A DNA stretch of 64,000 bases from Candidatus Saccharimonadota bacterium (GCA_017404515.1 JAFRCG010000028.1:1-64000); one strand, 5' to 3'; counted from the first letter of the stretch, positions 7,390-15,075 are shown. Program-made: numbers and translations. The notes: generated from the sequence alone by a model not told the origin.

Positions 7390-10215
7390 TTATCTAATTT
7401 TGAAAACTTCTTCTTCTCTTGCCTTATCGCTATCTGGCATTGCCATGTCTTCGGCTTTTTTGCCACCTGCTTGCTCTACATCTTCATCTGGTACTACATT
7501 ATCAAACACCGGCCCATCACTCTTGTTTATAGCAGTATCTACTCCTGCTTCACCCTGCATCCTCGCCACCATTTCCTCTGGTGAACGGGTTGGTTCTGTT
7601 GTATTTAGAGGACCCTTAGTAGCGCTCTCTTGTCCGTCTCCCCTCTTATTCATCCACTTCTCCAAAAACCCTTCCGGCTTCTCTGCCACTTCCGCCATCT
7701 CTTCCCCCATCCTCTTGTTTATCTCTGCGTCCACTTCTGCTCTTGTTCGCCCATATTTAGTCGCCGAATACAGCTTCAGCGTTTCTAGCACATCTGCATT
7801 GGCCACCCCTAGTGGCGGTATCAAATTCATCGTGAACGGTGTACTTGGCACCCCATACATCATCACTGTTGTAATAGCGTGATGATTTGGCTGTTTGTGT
7901 AAATCTTCTGCGTTAAACACCGGCAAAAAGGCCTTTTCTAGCATCTCCGCATCTGTAATACCTACTCTACCAGCAATAATTGTTCCCACATTTCCTAAGA
8001 TCCCCTCTCTAATCTTATCTGTTAGCTGCGTCATAAACTGGTTAGCAATCACCAAATTCAGCCTAAATTTCCTTGCCTCAGATAAGATACTCTCAAAGCT
8101 CTCTGTTGAGAAGTTCTGGAACTCATCCACAAACAAACAGAAATCTTTTCTTTCATCCTCTGGGGTATCCACTCTAGACATTGCCGCCGTTTGGAACTTC
8201 ATCACAAAGATCATACCTAAGAGTTTTGAGTTTATCTCCCCCATCTTTCCCTTAGACAGATTAACTAGTAATATCTTATTATTATCCATAATATCTCGGA
8301 TATTAAATCCAGAATGTACCTGCCCCAAGATATTTTTCATCATCGTATTAGAGAGAAACGGTCCCCATTTTGAGGCAAACCAGGTGATCACCTCTCCAGC
8401 GTCGTTACTCTTTTGGCTTGCCGGAAATTCTTTTGTCCAATAATCATACACTGCCTTATCCGTTACATACTGCAATTTACTCTTTACAAACTCTGGGTCA
8501 ATAAAACACCTTGGTATATCTATAAATGTTGCTCCATTTGGATCACTCATCAAGAGCAGCGCTGCATTTCTAAACATATGCTGACCTCTTGGCCCAAAGA
8601 ATCCCTGATTCCCCGGATCATACAACGACTGCAACATATTTATACCCTCTTGTACGATAAAGTCTTTTTGATCCTCTGTTTCCCACTCAAACATATTCAT
8701 CCCCATTGGATGTTCAATATCCCCTGGGTCAAAGTAAATCACATCATCAATTCTCTCTGGTGGCACCTTAGACAAAATCTCCTCCACCACATCACCATGT
8801 GGATCAATAAAGGCAAATCCTTTCCCTGCTAGCATATCTTGATACGCCAAATTCCCCATCAAAACAGATTTACCCATACCAGTCTGGCCAATGATATAGA
8901 CATGTCTTCGCCTATCATCATCTGCCAGCCTAATCTCTTTCTTTTGCCCCCTAAATTCGTTCACACCTAGTAGTATTCCCTCTGTTACCAGCTTAGCCGG
9001 ACCATCTACCTGCTTGGTTAGCTGCCTCTCTACCTGTGAATTTGGTATCGTATTTTGGCTTGGCAGATGGAAAATCGTTGCAAGCTCCACCGTATTCAAA
9101 ATTGAACTGGTATTTCCCTGTGGAAAAATCCGGAAAATGAAATCTTTTGCCAACTTTCTCTCATCTGTTAACATATTATATTTGAAGCCGTTATAGGTCT
9201 GCGAGTTAAACTGAGAAAACGCCGAAACCACTCCTCCTATCAAGGCATCAGATCTAGCTTTGTTTCTAGAGCTAGCAATCACTCTAATCAACACCTCAAA
9301 ACCCGGATAACGCGCTTTTTCTTCTATCGCCCCTATTTCCTCTTGTTGCGCGCTTGTTAGTGGTTTCTCTGGCTCCTTTTGATCTTTCGGGTGCTCGCCC
9401 ATCGGCTCCACTGGCAGTCTAATCAAATCTCGTACCGTATCCACCACCCAAATGCCATGTCCACTTTTTTTGTTCCCATCTCGTATATTTTTTGTTCGCT
9501 CCTCAGAATTTTTAGTCCAAGCACCATCAGTCGGCCTAAACATTAATTGCATTGCCATTCCTTCACCTTCTTTTGCCGCCGACAACGCGTTTAGTAGCGC
9601 CGACGATGCATCCCATTTCATATCCTCATAAGTAGCAATCGGATAGACATACTCTTTTCTAAGAGTTAATTCCCCACCAGATACACCAGCTATCCCCGCC
9701 TCTTTAGAAAAGATATTATCTTCATAAGCCTCTTCCAACCTGGCTGTCGGATACGCCGAAACAATTGCCTGCTTCACCGTCTCTGTTATTACGGCTGGTA
9801 CCACCGCATAGTATTTTATTAGCCCATCTGCTGCCACAATCTCAAAAGAGACATGCCTTTGCCCATAAATCTTTGTTTTCCATCCTTTTTTTAGAGTAGA
9901 GGAGATAATCGAATACATTATCTGTGCCTGAGAAAGTGCCTCGTTTGTTACATCTCGCTCATCTCTAGAGCCACCCTGTATATCGTCTGTTGATGGCGGC
10001 AAGTGTATCAGCATTGGCACCATCTTTACCCCTCGCTCTAGGTTTTTTGCTTCACGCTTTTTCTTTATCTGCTTAGCAATAATCAACGCCACCACCCCTA
10101 TTGTTGCCATTATCACTAACACCAATACTATCCAGGCAATCAGTGTAGTTCCCTTTGCTAGTCCATTCTCTGTTGCGTCTATCGTAGTGTTCTCTAAAGC
10201 ATCATCGGAAATCAT
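7390..10215 (-). CDS. VirD4/TraD-like (HerA-FtsK superfamily) membrane-anchored ATPase
   Basis: A 941-residue protein with one N-terminal membrane helix (about 24-46) followed by a basic stretch, a large middle domain, and a RecA-type motor. The Walker A motif GQTGMGKS is at about 441-448, followed by AFIDPHGDVVEEIL, and Walker B reads CLFVDEFQNF at about 691-700. A Q-containing sensor (IANQFMTQL) follows. This is the arrangement of type IV secretion coupling proteins and TraM-recognition ATPases that bring DNA or protein to a membrane channel. No other T4SS genes are in the window. The C-terminal 130 residues are acidic and low-complexity. Its ATG overlaps the stop of the upstream acidic protein (ATGA), so the pair is probably translationally coupled. 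Confidence 0.8.
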   Translation of the reverse strand: MISDDALENTTIDATENGLAKGTTLIAWIVLVLVIMATIGVVALIIAKQIKKKREAKNLERGVKMVPMLIHLPPSTDDIQGGSRDERDVTNEALSQAQIMYSIISSTLKKGWKTKIYGQRHVSFEIVAADGLIKYYAVVPAVITETVKQAIVSAYPTARLEEAYEDNIFSKEAGIAGVSGGELTLRKEYVYPIATYEDMKWDASSALLNALSAAKEGEGMAMQLMFRPTDGAWTKNSEERTKNIRDGNKKSGHGIWVVDTVRDLIRLPVEPMGEHPKDQKEPEKPLTSAQQEEIGAIEEKARYPGFEVLIRVIASSRNKARSDALIGGVVSAFSQFNSQTYNGFKYNMLTDERKLAKDFIFRIFPQGNTSSILNTVELATIFHLPSQNTIPNSQVERQLTKQVDGPAKLVTEGILLGVNEFRGQKKEIRLADDDRRRHVYIIGQTGMGKSVLMGNLAYQDMLAGKGFAFIDPHGDVVEEILSKVPPERIDDVIYFDPGDIEHPMGMNMFEWETEDQKDFIVQEGINMLQSLYDPGNQGFFGPRGQHMFRNAALLLMSDPNGATFIDIPRCFIDPEFVKSKLQYVTDKAVYDYWTKEFPASQKSNDAGEVITWFASKWGPFLSNTMMKNILGQVHSGFNIRDIMDNNKILLVNLSKGKMGEINSKLLGMIFVMKFQTAAMSRVDTPEDERKDFCLFVDEFQNFSTESFESILSEARKFRLNLVIANQFMTQLTDKIREGILGNVGTIIAGRVGITDAEMLEKAFLPVFNAEDLHKQPNHHAITTVMMYGVPSTPFTMNLIPPLGVANADVLETLKLYSATKYGRTRAEVDAEINKRMGEEMAEVAEKPEGFLEKWMNKRGDGQESATKGPLNTTEPTRSPEEMVARMQGEAGVDTAINKSDGPVFDNVVPDEDVEQAGGKKAEDMAMPDSDKAREEEVFKIR

Positions 10216-11009
10216 GCCGCGTTCTCCCCACCCGTATTTATCTGTTTTATGTCTTCTACAATTTCGCTCATACCCGGTATATCTTTTGCCATCTGCTGTG
10301 CCATCTCCATGTTTCTCAACTCAGAAAATTCCATCGTTTTCCCTGACTCATCGGCCCCCTGTCTACCAACACCATCTGCCCCATCATCACCAAAAATCCG
10401 CCCATAATTATCCCTAAGGCCCTCTGTCATCATCTTGTTCTTGATGTTATCTAGTTCAAACGGATCATTCTTGTACTCTTCTACCTTTTCCTCTATGTAC
10501 TTCACTGATTCCTTGTCTATAATTTCCCCGTCAAAGTTCAAAATTTTCTGCTTATCAATTTTCCCTTCGGTGGTGCCATCCGTTGCCAAAGACTTCTGTA
10601 CTGTCACCTCTGGAAAATCGACGATCTCCTTCCCTGTCAGTTCCTCTTTTTCTCCTGATTCCCACTCTTTGACATCTTTTAACTCTGCCGCTTTCCCATC
10701 TATCTCTGATACCGCCGTTTCTTCTGCTAATTCAACGCCATGTGCTAAACCATTATTTCCCCCTGTACTTTCAATACCCCACCTATTGTTTCCAGTAGCA
10801 ATCTTTCCCCAATCCTCTGATTTACTAGCAACACTGCCTAGCTCCGCCTTTACAGCTTTATCGTCATTAACTGGCTTAGAAACCTCATCTTTCTCATTGT
10901 CTCCAAGGTTTTCCCCCTGTCCTTCCAAAACTGAGTTCACTGGCGCATCAAAAACCATTGGCTCGCCAGCATCTCTACCCCCGTTACCTCCCGCTTTTGG
11001 ATTATCCAT
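10212..11009 (-). CDS. Acidic, hydrophilic protein coupled to the VirD4-like ATPase
   Basis: A 265-residue protein with no membrane segment, no cysteine and no family I recognise. It is rich in D, E, K, G and N, and the N-terminal 110 residues look disordered. More ordered helical stretches appear at about 120-180 (EVTVQKSLATDG, EKVEEYKNDPFELDNIKNKM) and at the C-terminus (ELRNMEMAQQMAKDIPGMSEI). It precedes the coupling-protein-like ATPase with a 4-base ATGA overlap, so an adaptor, substrate-presenting or regulatory role for that motor is a reasonable inference but unproven. Its ATG lies six bases behind a -10 box. Confidence 0.7.
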   Translation of the reverse strand: MDNPKAGGNGGRDAGEPMVFDAPVNSVLEGQGENLGDNEKDEVSKPVNDDKAVKAELGSVASKSEDWGKIATGNNRWGIESTGGNNGLAHGVELAEETAVSEIDGKAAELKDVKEWESGEKEELTGKEIVDFPEVTVQKSLATDGTTEGKIDKQKILNFDGEIIDKESVKYIEEKVEEYKNDPFELDNIKNKMMTEGLRDNYGRIFGDDGADGVGRQGADESGKTMEFSELRNMEMAQQMAKDIPGMSEIVEDIKQINTGGENAA

Positions 11010-11015
11010 ATGCTT

Positions 11016-11021
11016 ATTTTA
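11016..11021 (-). promoter_or_regulatory. -10 box six bases before the ATG (leaderless)
   Basis: TAAAAT preceded by TGC (extended -10) ends six bases before the ATG at 11009. It likely drives the acidic protein and VirD4-like gene pair as a leaderless transcript. Confidence 0.55.
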
Positions 11022-11068
11022 GCACATTTTTAGAATAATTTAGGAATATTTCTGCTTATTTTTTAGTT

Positions 11069-11416
11069 TTATAGCCTTTTGTTTATCACAAAACAGCCCA
11101 GCACCACAAAAACCACTGTCATACCAATAGTCGCCAAGTTAAAACTACCAAAAGACCTAATCAATAGCAACATCACCGGCCCAAAAGCAATCATCGCCGC
11201 ATAGTAATGCTCTTTTCTCTCTGTTCTTCTATACCCCATCAGTCGCACAAATCCCACCACTAATAGATTCACCACTCCAAACACCACTATATAAACCATT
11301 GTAAAAAATACTAAAACCCCTAAGGGACCCACGCCCGTAGGGGTAGTAAAATTTATCATCGCGAGAATAATAATCACGGCAAGCAAACTCAGAAGCATCA
11401 TCAGACGAGTAAACAT
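11069..11416 (-). CDS. Small membrane protein of unknown function
   Basis: A 115-residue protein made almost entirely of membrane helices (four, at about 5-22, 30-53, 70-88 and 92-110) with a positively charged loop (MGYRRTERKEHY) between the second and third. I do not recognise the family. An upstream in-frame GTG would add MWYNEV, but those codons are the -10 box itself (TATAAT at 11423-11428), so the ATG at 11416 is the better start and the message is likely leaderless. It lies just downstream of the structured RNA on the same strand and could also be read from that promoter. Confidence 0.65.
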   Translation of the reverse strand: MFTRLMMLLSLLAVIIILAMINFTTPTGVGPLGVLVFFTMVYIVVFGVVNLLVVGFVRLMGYRRTERKEHYYAAMIAFGPVMLLLIRSFGSFNLATIGMTVVFVVLGCFVINKRL

Positions 11417-11422
11417 AACCTC

Positions 11423-11428
11423 ATTATA
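11423..11428 (-). promoter_or_regulatory. -10 box six bases before the ATG (leaderless)
   Basis: TATAAT preceded by TGG, six bases before the ATG at 11416. Confidence 0.6.
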
Positions 11429-11444
11429 CCACAAGATTTTCTAT

Positions 11445-11902
11445 TTGGCTTAGTTCTCTCCCAGAACACTCGACCCCAACTGCGAAAAGGTCGTTCCAAA
11501 TATTTGTTTTATTATTCTCCCAAAGATAAGAAATTTTTGCCCTATTTTCATAGGGCTAAAGAGTGGGAGTTATCCGGCACGATTAAATTACTTTAGGCCG
11601 CAACTCTCATTCCACTCTCTAGCTTTTGACCGCCTCGCTTTTGCGAGACATTGTCCTTACTAACATCTTCAGTCATTCTTTTTTCTTTAAGGTACTAATG
11701 GCTTAGATCTTAGTGCGCTCTACGCATTTAGCGGAGCTATAGGTAATTCCTACTTTGTAATTTATGGCTAGAAATTACCTATTTGCCCGCCAAATCTGGC
11801 TTCCTGATAGAATCAGAGGAGCTATTATCTAGCCCCGAAAGCTTATTTGTATGTCATGTTTTCCTTTTAATTTACAATTTTTTGTTTTGGTCTTTTCGAC
11901 TT
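11445..11902 (-). ncRNA. Unassigned large structured RNA candidate
   Basis: About 450 bases without a convincing gene but with a strong promoter at one end and dense inverted repeats. On the minus strand I see: AGGTAATT / AATTACCT (about 11781 to 11743); GGCTAG (about 11836-11831), which can pair with CTAGCC inside the loop of that hairpin and so form a pseudoknot; GCTC-CGC / GCG-GAGC (about 11738-11718); CTCGC-AAAA-GCGAG (about 11647-11634); AGAGTGG / CCACTCT (about 11619 to 11564); GCCCTA / TAGGGC (about 11555-11538); and CGACC / GGTCG (about 11493-11471). It is not the tmRNA, which is at 13040-13395. No tRNA-like T arm, SRP loop or RNase P core is present. The 3' end is uncertain. A 27-codon ORF (11676 to 11594) lies inside but looks incidental. 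Confidence 0.55.
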
Positions 11903-11908
11903 GTTTTC

Positions 11909-11937
11909 ATCATAGCACAAGCTCTTTATTTTTTCAA
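11909..11937 (-). promoter_or_regulatory. Promoter of the unassigned structured RNA
   Basis: Minus strand TTGAAA (11932-11937), 17-base spacer, TATGAT (11909-11914). It is identical in hexamers and spacing to the gyrB promoter. Predicted start is near 11902. Confidence 0.75.
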
Positions 11938-11952
11938 GACCTTTGAGCACAT

Positions 11953-12040
11953 TTTTTATTGTATTTTTTACAACATTCTACTATTTTATTCAATTTTATA
12001 TCTGTAATTGCGCTTTATTTGTATGTTGTGTTTTTTACAA
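11953..12040. repeat. Two TGTTGTAAAAAA motifs in an AT-rich gap
   Basis: The minus strand carries ATGTTGTAAAAAATAC (about 11960-11976) and ATGTTGTAAAAAACACAACAT (about 12022-12042), the second being itself an inverted repeat (ATGTTGT / ACAACAT). The same core occurs upstream of comM and twice inside it. Apart from these motifs the stretch 11938-12080 is AT-rich with no gene. Confidence 0.6.
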
Positions 12041-12080
12041 CATTATGCCCATTTTTAGTCTTTTTCTTTGTTCAAAATAT

Positions 12081-12626
12081 TTATTTTAGTCGTTTTCCAG
12101 CTTCCGCCCATTTATAAAATTCGTTTGTGTTAGTACCAGGCCTTGGCGCTTCATATTCATAGATCGCAAATTGGTCGGTATCTAAATCACCACCAAGCTG
12201 CTCAGCCTCATATTCTAGCCACTTCCTAGCAATATCCGCTATTGCGGCATCAAAATCCTGGTACTCGTAAACTCCTCTGTATTTCTCCCAGGCGTGCTCA
12301 TACCAGTACACCTTACCATCTTCCTCAAAAAGTAAAACCGTATGGGTGGGGCACTCTTTTGTCCCATAATAGACTAGAAATACCGTCTTTCTCTCTATAT
12401 CGGTTGGCAGCAAAGACCTTTCCAGCTCTACTTGATCCCAACAAACCCCCAATTTGCTCTTTTTTAGCTCCTCTGGGGCCTGCAGACGGTACTTTTCGCT
12501 GTAGTTCTCGTCCACATCGCTATGATGCCTGTAATCATTGTCTACCCAGCCATATTTCACGCCCTGCAGCACTTTTTCTAGCTCCTGTGCCGTTTTTGGC
12601 CATTCTGCCTTATCCAATTTTGCCAT
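12081..12626 (-). CDS. Putative transglutaminase-like cysteine peptidase-fold protein
   Basis: A 181-residue soluble protein. Cys62 in GVCWDQVELER, followed by His95 (CPTHTVLLF) and His111 (WYEHAW), resembles the Cys-His-Asp arrangement of transglutaminase-like proteins, in which GxCWD marks the nucleophile. The order and spacing are right but I cannot confirm the family. No signal peptide is seen, so it is probably cytoplasmic. An ATG at 12626 preceded by a perfect AAGGAGG site is used here; the longer reading from a TTG further upstream would place that ribosome site inside the gene. It stands alone, with RNA genes on both sides. Confidence 0.6.
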   Translation of the reverse strand: MAKLDKAEWPKTAQELEKVLQGVKYGWVDNDYRHHSDVDENYSEKYRLQAPEELKKSKLGVCWDQVELERSLLPTDIERKTVFLVYYGTKECPTHTVLLFEEDGKVYWYEHAWEKYRGVYEYQDFDAAIADIARKWLEYEAEQLGGDLDTDQFAIYEYEAPRPGTNTNEFYKWAEAGKRLK

Positions 12627-12784
12627 TTTCTGCCTCCTTTTTTTGCTTTGCCGCCCAATTTTCTTTTGCACTCATTTTTTCTTGTCCTCATTTTATCATT
12701 TTCGCAGCCTTTTGACACTCCACCCATCACATTTTGCTTGTGGAAAACTTTCAAAAAATCATAAAAAATTTATGCAAAAAGTTA

Positions 12785-12813
12785 TTGACATAAGTATTTT
12801 GGAGAGGTATTAT
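12785..12813 (+). promoter_or_regulatory. Near-consensus promoter for a small RNA
   Basis: TTGACA (12785-12790), 17-base spacer, TATTAT (12808-12813). It points rightward into a region with no gene and a terminator 100 bases on. Confidence 0.8.
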
Positions 12814-12819
12814 AGAGAT

Positions 12820-12917
12820 AGCTTTTGAATAAAAAAATTATTCAAAGCCAAAAACAAAAATCACTAGCCAAAAAACTCCACACTCTACGAAAAGTCCGGT
12901 ATCCTCGCAGTTCCGGA
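12820..12917 (+). ncRNA. Candidate small RNA of about 98 nt
   Basis: The region between the consensus promoter at 12785-12813 and a textbook intrinsic terminator (AAGTCCGG / CCGGACTT then TTTTCTC, 12890-12917). The 5' end can fold into TTGAAT / ATTCAA (12824-12845). The middle 40 bases are A/C-rich and look single-stranded, as in many regulatory small RNAs. No start codon with a ribosome site is present. Target and function are unknown. Confidence 0.65.
12890..12917 (+). terminator. Intrinsic terminator of the small RNA
   Basis: An 8-bp G+C-rich stem (AAGTCCGG / CCGGACTT) is followed by TTTTCTCT on the plus strand. Confidence 0.8.
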
Positions 12918-13004
12918 CTTTTTCTCTGTCCAAAAATAACCCATAAAAGCCCCAAGGGTAGGCTTAAAATACCCCAAAAGCCCTTCCCACCACCCCCAGA
13001 CCAT

Positions 13005-13028
13005 CAAAAAATCGCCTCTTTGGCGATT
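13005..13028 (-). terminator. Intrinsic terminator of the tmRNA gene
   Basis: On the minus strand AATCGCC / GGCGATT is followed by TTTTTTG, about 12 bases after the tmRNA CCA end. Confidence 0.85.
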
Positions 13029-13039
13029 ATTTTGCTATC

Positions 13040-13395
13040 TGGTGGAGCTGCCGGATACTGCCTCCGGGTCCGAACTACCTTCATAATACCATTCTACATG
13101 CATAGTCTATCTGTTCTTCTTGATATTTCTTACCAGTACAAACAGACAAAATCTGATAAGTGTCATGACCATCTTTCGGACCTCTGTTAGTCGGGCAAAG
13201 GACCTATTCCCATAAATCTGATAACTCTATCTGTTATGGAAACTCTCAGTAGAGCCAGCCTATCTATAAATTAGGCAAAAGCAGGCATGTAAGCTACATG
13301 CTTGCTGGAAGATTTTTCTTCACTTTTTCAGTACTTACGGTACAAAACGACATGCTTGGTATCTGTTAATAATCCGTCTAAGCTTTGTCAGCCCC
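13040..13395 (-). ncRNA. ssrA: Transfer-messenger RNA (tmRNA)
   Basis: A 356-nt one-piece tmRNA that rescues stalled ribosomes. The 5' end GGGGCTGA pairs with CAGCTCC before an encoded ACCA, forming a 7-bp acceptor stem with a G3-U70 wobble, the alanine identity element. The tag frame, read from about 13321 to the TAA at 13273, gives EEKSSSKHVAYMPAFA. The resume codon is uncertain by one. An AFA end is known from mycoplasma tags. Unpaired A-rich sequence precedes the tag, and several stems follow the stop codon as expected for the pseudoknots. The T arm is odd: a perfect 5-bp stem CCGGA / TCCGG closes a loop GGCAGTA, not the usual TTCRANN. Its promoter and terminator are both visible. Confidence 0.93.
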
Positions 13396-13406
13396 AACTA
13401 AGATCA

Positions 13407-13435
13407 ATTATACCACAACTGTTTTCAAGATGCAA
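13407..13435 (-). promoter_or_regulatory. tmRNA promoter
   Basis: Minus strand TTGCAT (13430-13435), 17-base spacer, TATAAT (13407-13412). The predicted start lies about five bases before the mature 5' GGGGC. Confidence 0.8.
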
Positions 13436-13469
13436 TACTCTGTTATTTCGCTTGCGGTTTTTATCTGTT

Positions 13470-13495
13470 TTATTATTTTTTACAACACGAATTTT
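13470..13495. repeat. TGTTGTAAAAAATA motif upstream of comM
   Basis: The minus strand reads TGTTGTAAAAAATA, followed at a fixed distance by ACAGAT, the same layout as in the two copies inside comM. A fragment of the 128-bp repeat (GCTCATGCTTGC) follows at about 13512. Confidence 0.55.
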
Positions 13496-13551
13496 CAAAA
13501 AGTATCAGGCTCATGCTTGCTTAGGTTTTTCACTTTTGCTACCTTGAGGTT

Positions 13552-15075
13552 ATGATTGCAAAAACTACCTCTATTATTCCACTCGGATTCAGCGCCGCCG
13601 AGATTAAAGTTGAAGGCGCTAAAAACAATGGCCTACCCAGCTTTAACATCGTCGGCATGGGCTCTAGGACCATTTCTGAGGCGCGTGAACGCGTCAAGTC
13701 CGCCATCAAGAGCTCTGGCTTCTCCTTCCCTAGCCAGAAACTCGTTATCAACCTTGCTCCTGCCGACCTAGAGAAAGACGGCTCTCTCTTAGATCTACCT
13801 ATCGCTATCAATGTCCTCATCCTCGCCGGGGAGCTCCAGCAAAAAGATATAGAAGGTTGTGCCTTTGTTGGCGAACTGTCTCTAGACGGCTCCCTTAACC
13901 CTGTGCGCGGTATCATCAACATCGTCGAAGCCGCCAAAAAACTTGGCATTCGCGATCTCTTTATCCCTGTTAAAAATTTTACTCAGGCCAAGATCATCTC
14001 TGGTGTTCATCTTATCCCAGCCAATACTCTCTCGGATATCTTTCTCCACCTCAAGAAACAGCTTGTCATCTCCCCACCGCCAAATGTTGTAAAAAATACT
14101 AATACAGATATAAGCACTACCGATTTGCCGTTTCCTACCCTGGACCAAATCAAAGGCCAAGCCATCGCCAAGCGCGCTCTTTCTATCGCCATTGCCGGAC
14201 GCCACAATATTCTTCTTTCTGGGCCACCTGGCACCGGCAAAACCATGCTTGCTAAATCCAGTCTTGGGCTCCTACCCCCGCTTGATATTACTGAACAAAT
14301 TTCTATCACCAAGCTTCATTCCCTAGCCGGCACAACTACTCACATCATCAAGGATCGACCTTTTAGAACGCCTCACCATACTAGTAGCTTAGCATCTCTC
14401 ATTGGTGGTGGCGCCAAAGCCACCCCGGGTGAAATCTCCCTAGCCCATCTTGGAGTCCTCTTCCTTGACGAGCTTCCAGAATATCCCAGATCCCATCTTG
14501 AATCACTCCGTCAACCGCTAGAGGATCACGAGGTGACTATCTCTCGCGCCAAAACCAAAGTAGTCTACCCTGCCGATTTTATGCTTATTGCCACCATGAA
14601 TCCTTGTCCTTGTGGCTACCTCGGCGACCCCTCGCATTCCTGCACTTGCACTAACACTAGGATCGCGAATTATCAGAGAAAGCTTTCTGGTCCACTGCTA
14701 GACCGCATTGATCTGTTCGTCGAGATCGAACGCCCAAAAGCCTCCGATCTCCTTTCTAACTCCTCTCCATCAACATCTTTGCGCCATGATGTTGTAAAAA
14801 ATACTGTAACAGATGCTATCGCCATTCAGCATCAGCGCTACCAAGATCAGCACACTTTCAATTCTTACGCTTCAGCTCACTCTATCACCGAAAATTTTTC
14901 CCTCTCCAAATCTGCCGAGTCTCTGCTAAACTCCGCCTCCAGCCGCCTCAATTTGTCCGCCAGGAGCTACTTCAAGCTCATTAAAGTCGCCCGCACTATT
15001 GCCGATCTAGAAAAATCTAATTCCATTCTTGATTCCCATATTGCAGAAGCCCTTACTTACCGTCGAAAAAACTAA
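13552..15075 (+). CDS. comM: ComM/YifB family Mg-chelatase-like AAA+ ATPase
   Basis: A 507-residue protein of the ComM family, hexameric AAA+ helicases that help integrate transforming DNA by branch migration. The N-terminal lonS5-like domain spans about 1-165. The AAA+ core carries Walker A SGPPGTGKT (about 221-229), FRTPHHTSS, Walker B GVLFLDELPE and the cysteine cluster MNPCPCGYLGDPSHSCTC. The C-terminal Mg-chelatase domain follows. Two linker segments contain the same 17-base DNA word and so the same peptide, (N/D)VVKNT, at about 181-186 and 415-420, which other ComM proteins do not usually show. A weak TGC-TACCTT six bases before the ATG may be the -10 box. With pilus genes at 51-60 kb it suggests natural competence. 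Confidence 0.93.
   Translation: MIAKTTSIIPLGFSAAEIKVEGAKNNGLPSFNIVGMGSRTISEARERVKSAIKSSGFSFPSQKLVINLAPADLEKDGSLLDLPIAINVLILAGELQQKDIEGCAFVGELSLDGSLNPVRGIINIVEAAKKLGIRDLFIPVKNFTQAKIISGVHLIPANTLSDIFLHLKKQLVISPPPNVVKNTNTDISTTDLPFPTLDQIKGQAIAKRALSIAIAGRHNILLSGPPGTGKTMLAKSSLGLLPPLDITEQISITKLHSLAGTTTHIIKDRPFRTPHHTSSLASLIGGGAKATPGEISLAHLGVLFLDELPEYPRSHLESLRQPLEDHEVTISRAKTKVVYPADFMLIATMNPCPCGYLGDPSHSCTCTNTRIANYQRKLSGPLLDRIDLFVEIERPKASDLLSNSSPSTSLRHDVVKNTVTDAIAIQHQRYQDQHTFNSYASAHSITENFSLSKSAESLLNSASSRLNLSARSYFKLIKVARTIADLEKSNSILDSHIAEALTYRRKN
14086..14112 (+). repeat. TGTTGTAAAAAATACT motif, comM internal copy 1
   Basis: ATGTTGTAAAAAATACT is followed after three bases by ACAGAT, in the linker before the AAA+ domain. 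It is identical over 17 bases to the second internal copy. Confidence 0.7.
14789..14815 (+). repeat. TGTTGTAAAAAATACT motif, comM internal copy 2
   Basis: ATGTTGTAAAAAATACT followed after three bases by ACAGAT, in the same reading frame as copy 1. Confidence 0.7.

Noticed and set aside
10212-10215. Recoding of UGA as glycine, as in Gracilibacteria and Absconditabacteria
   Set aside because: UGA serves as stop in coupled ATGA junctions (10212, 63959), and conserved proteins contain no internal UGA, so the standard bacterial code fits.
11594-11676. A 27-codon ORF ending RVAA-stop inside the structured RNA, first read as a tmRNA tag
   Set aside because: No T arm, acceptor stem or CCA is present around it, and the real tmRNA with acceptor stem, G3-U70 and CCA lies at 13040-13395. 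No ribosome site precedes the ATG.
13040-13070. tRNA-like 3' end considered as a stand-alone tRNA remnant
   Set aside because: The matching 5' acceptor strand lies 340 bases away at 13395 with a tag ORF between, so it is the 3' end of the tmRNA.
12825-13190. 121-residue plus-strand ORF over the small RNA and tmRNA 3' end
   Set aside because: It starts at TTG inside a hairpin, crosses an intrinsic terminator and runs antisense into the tmRNA.
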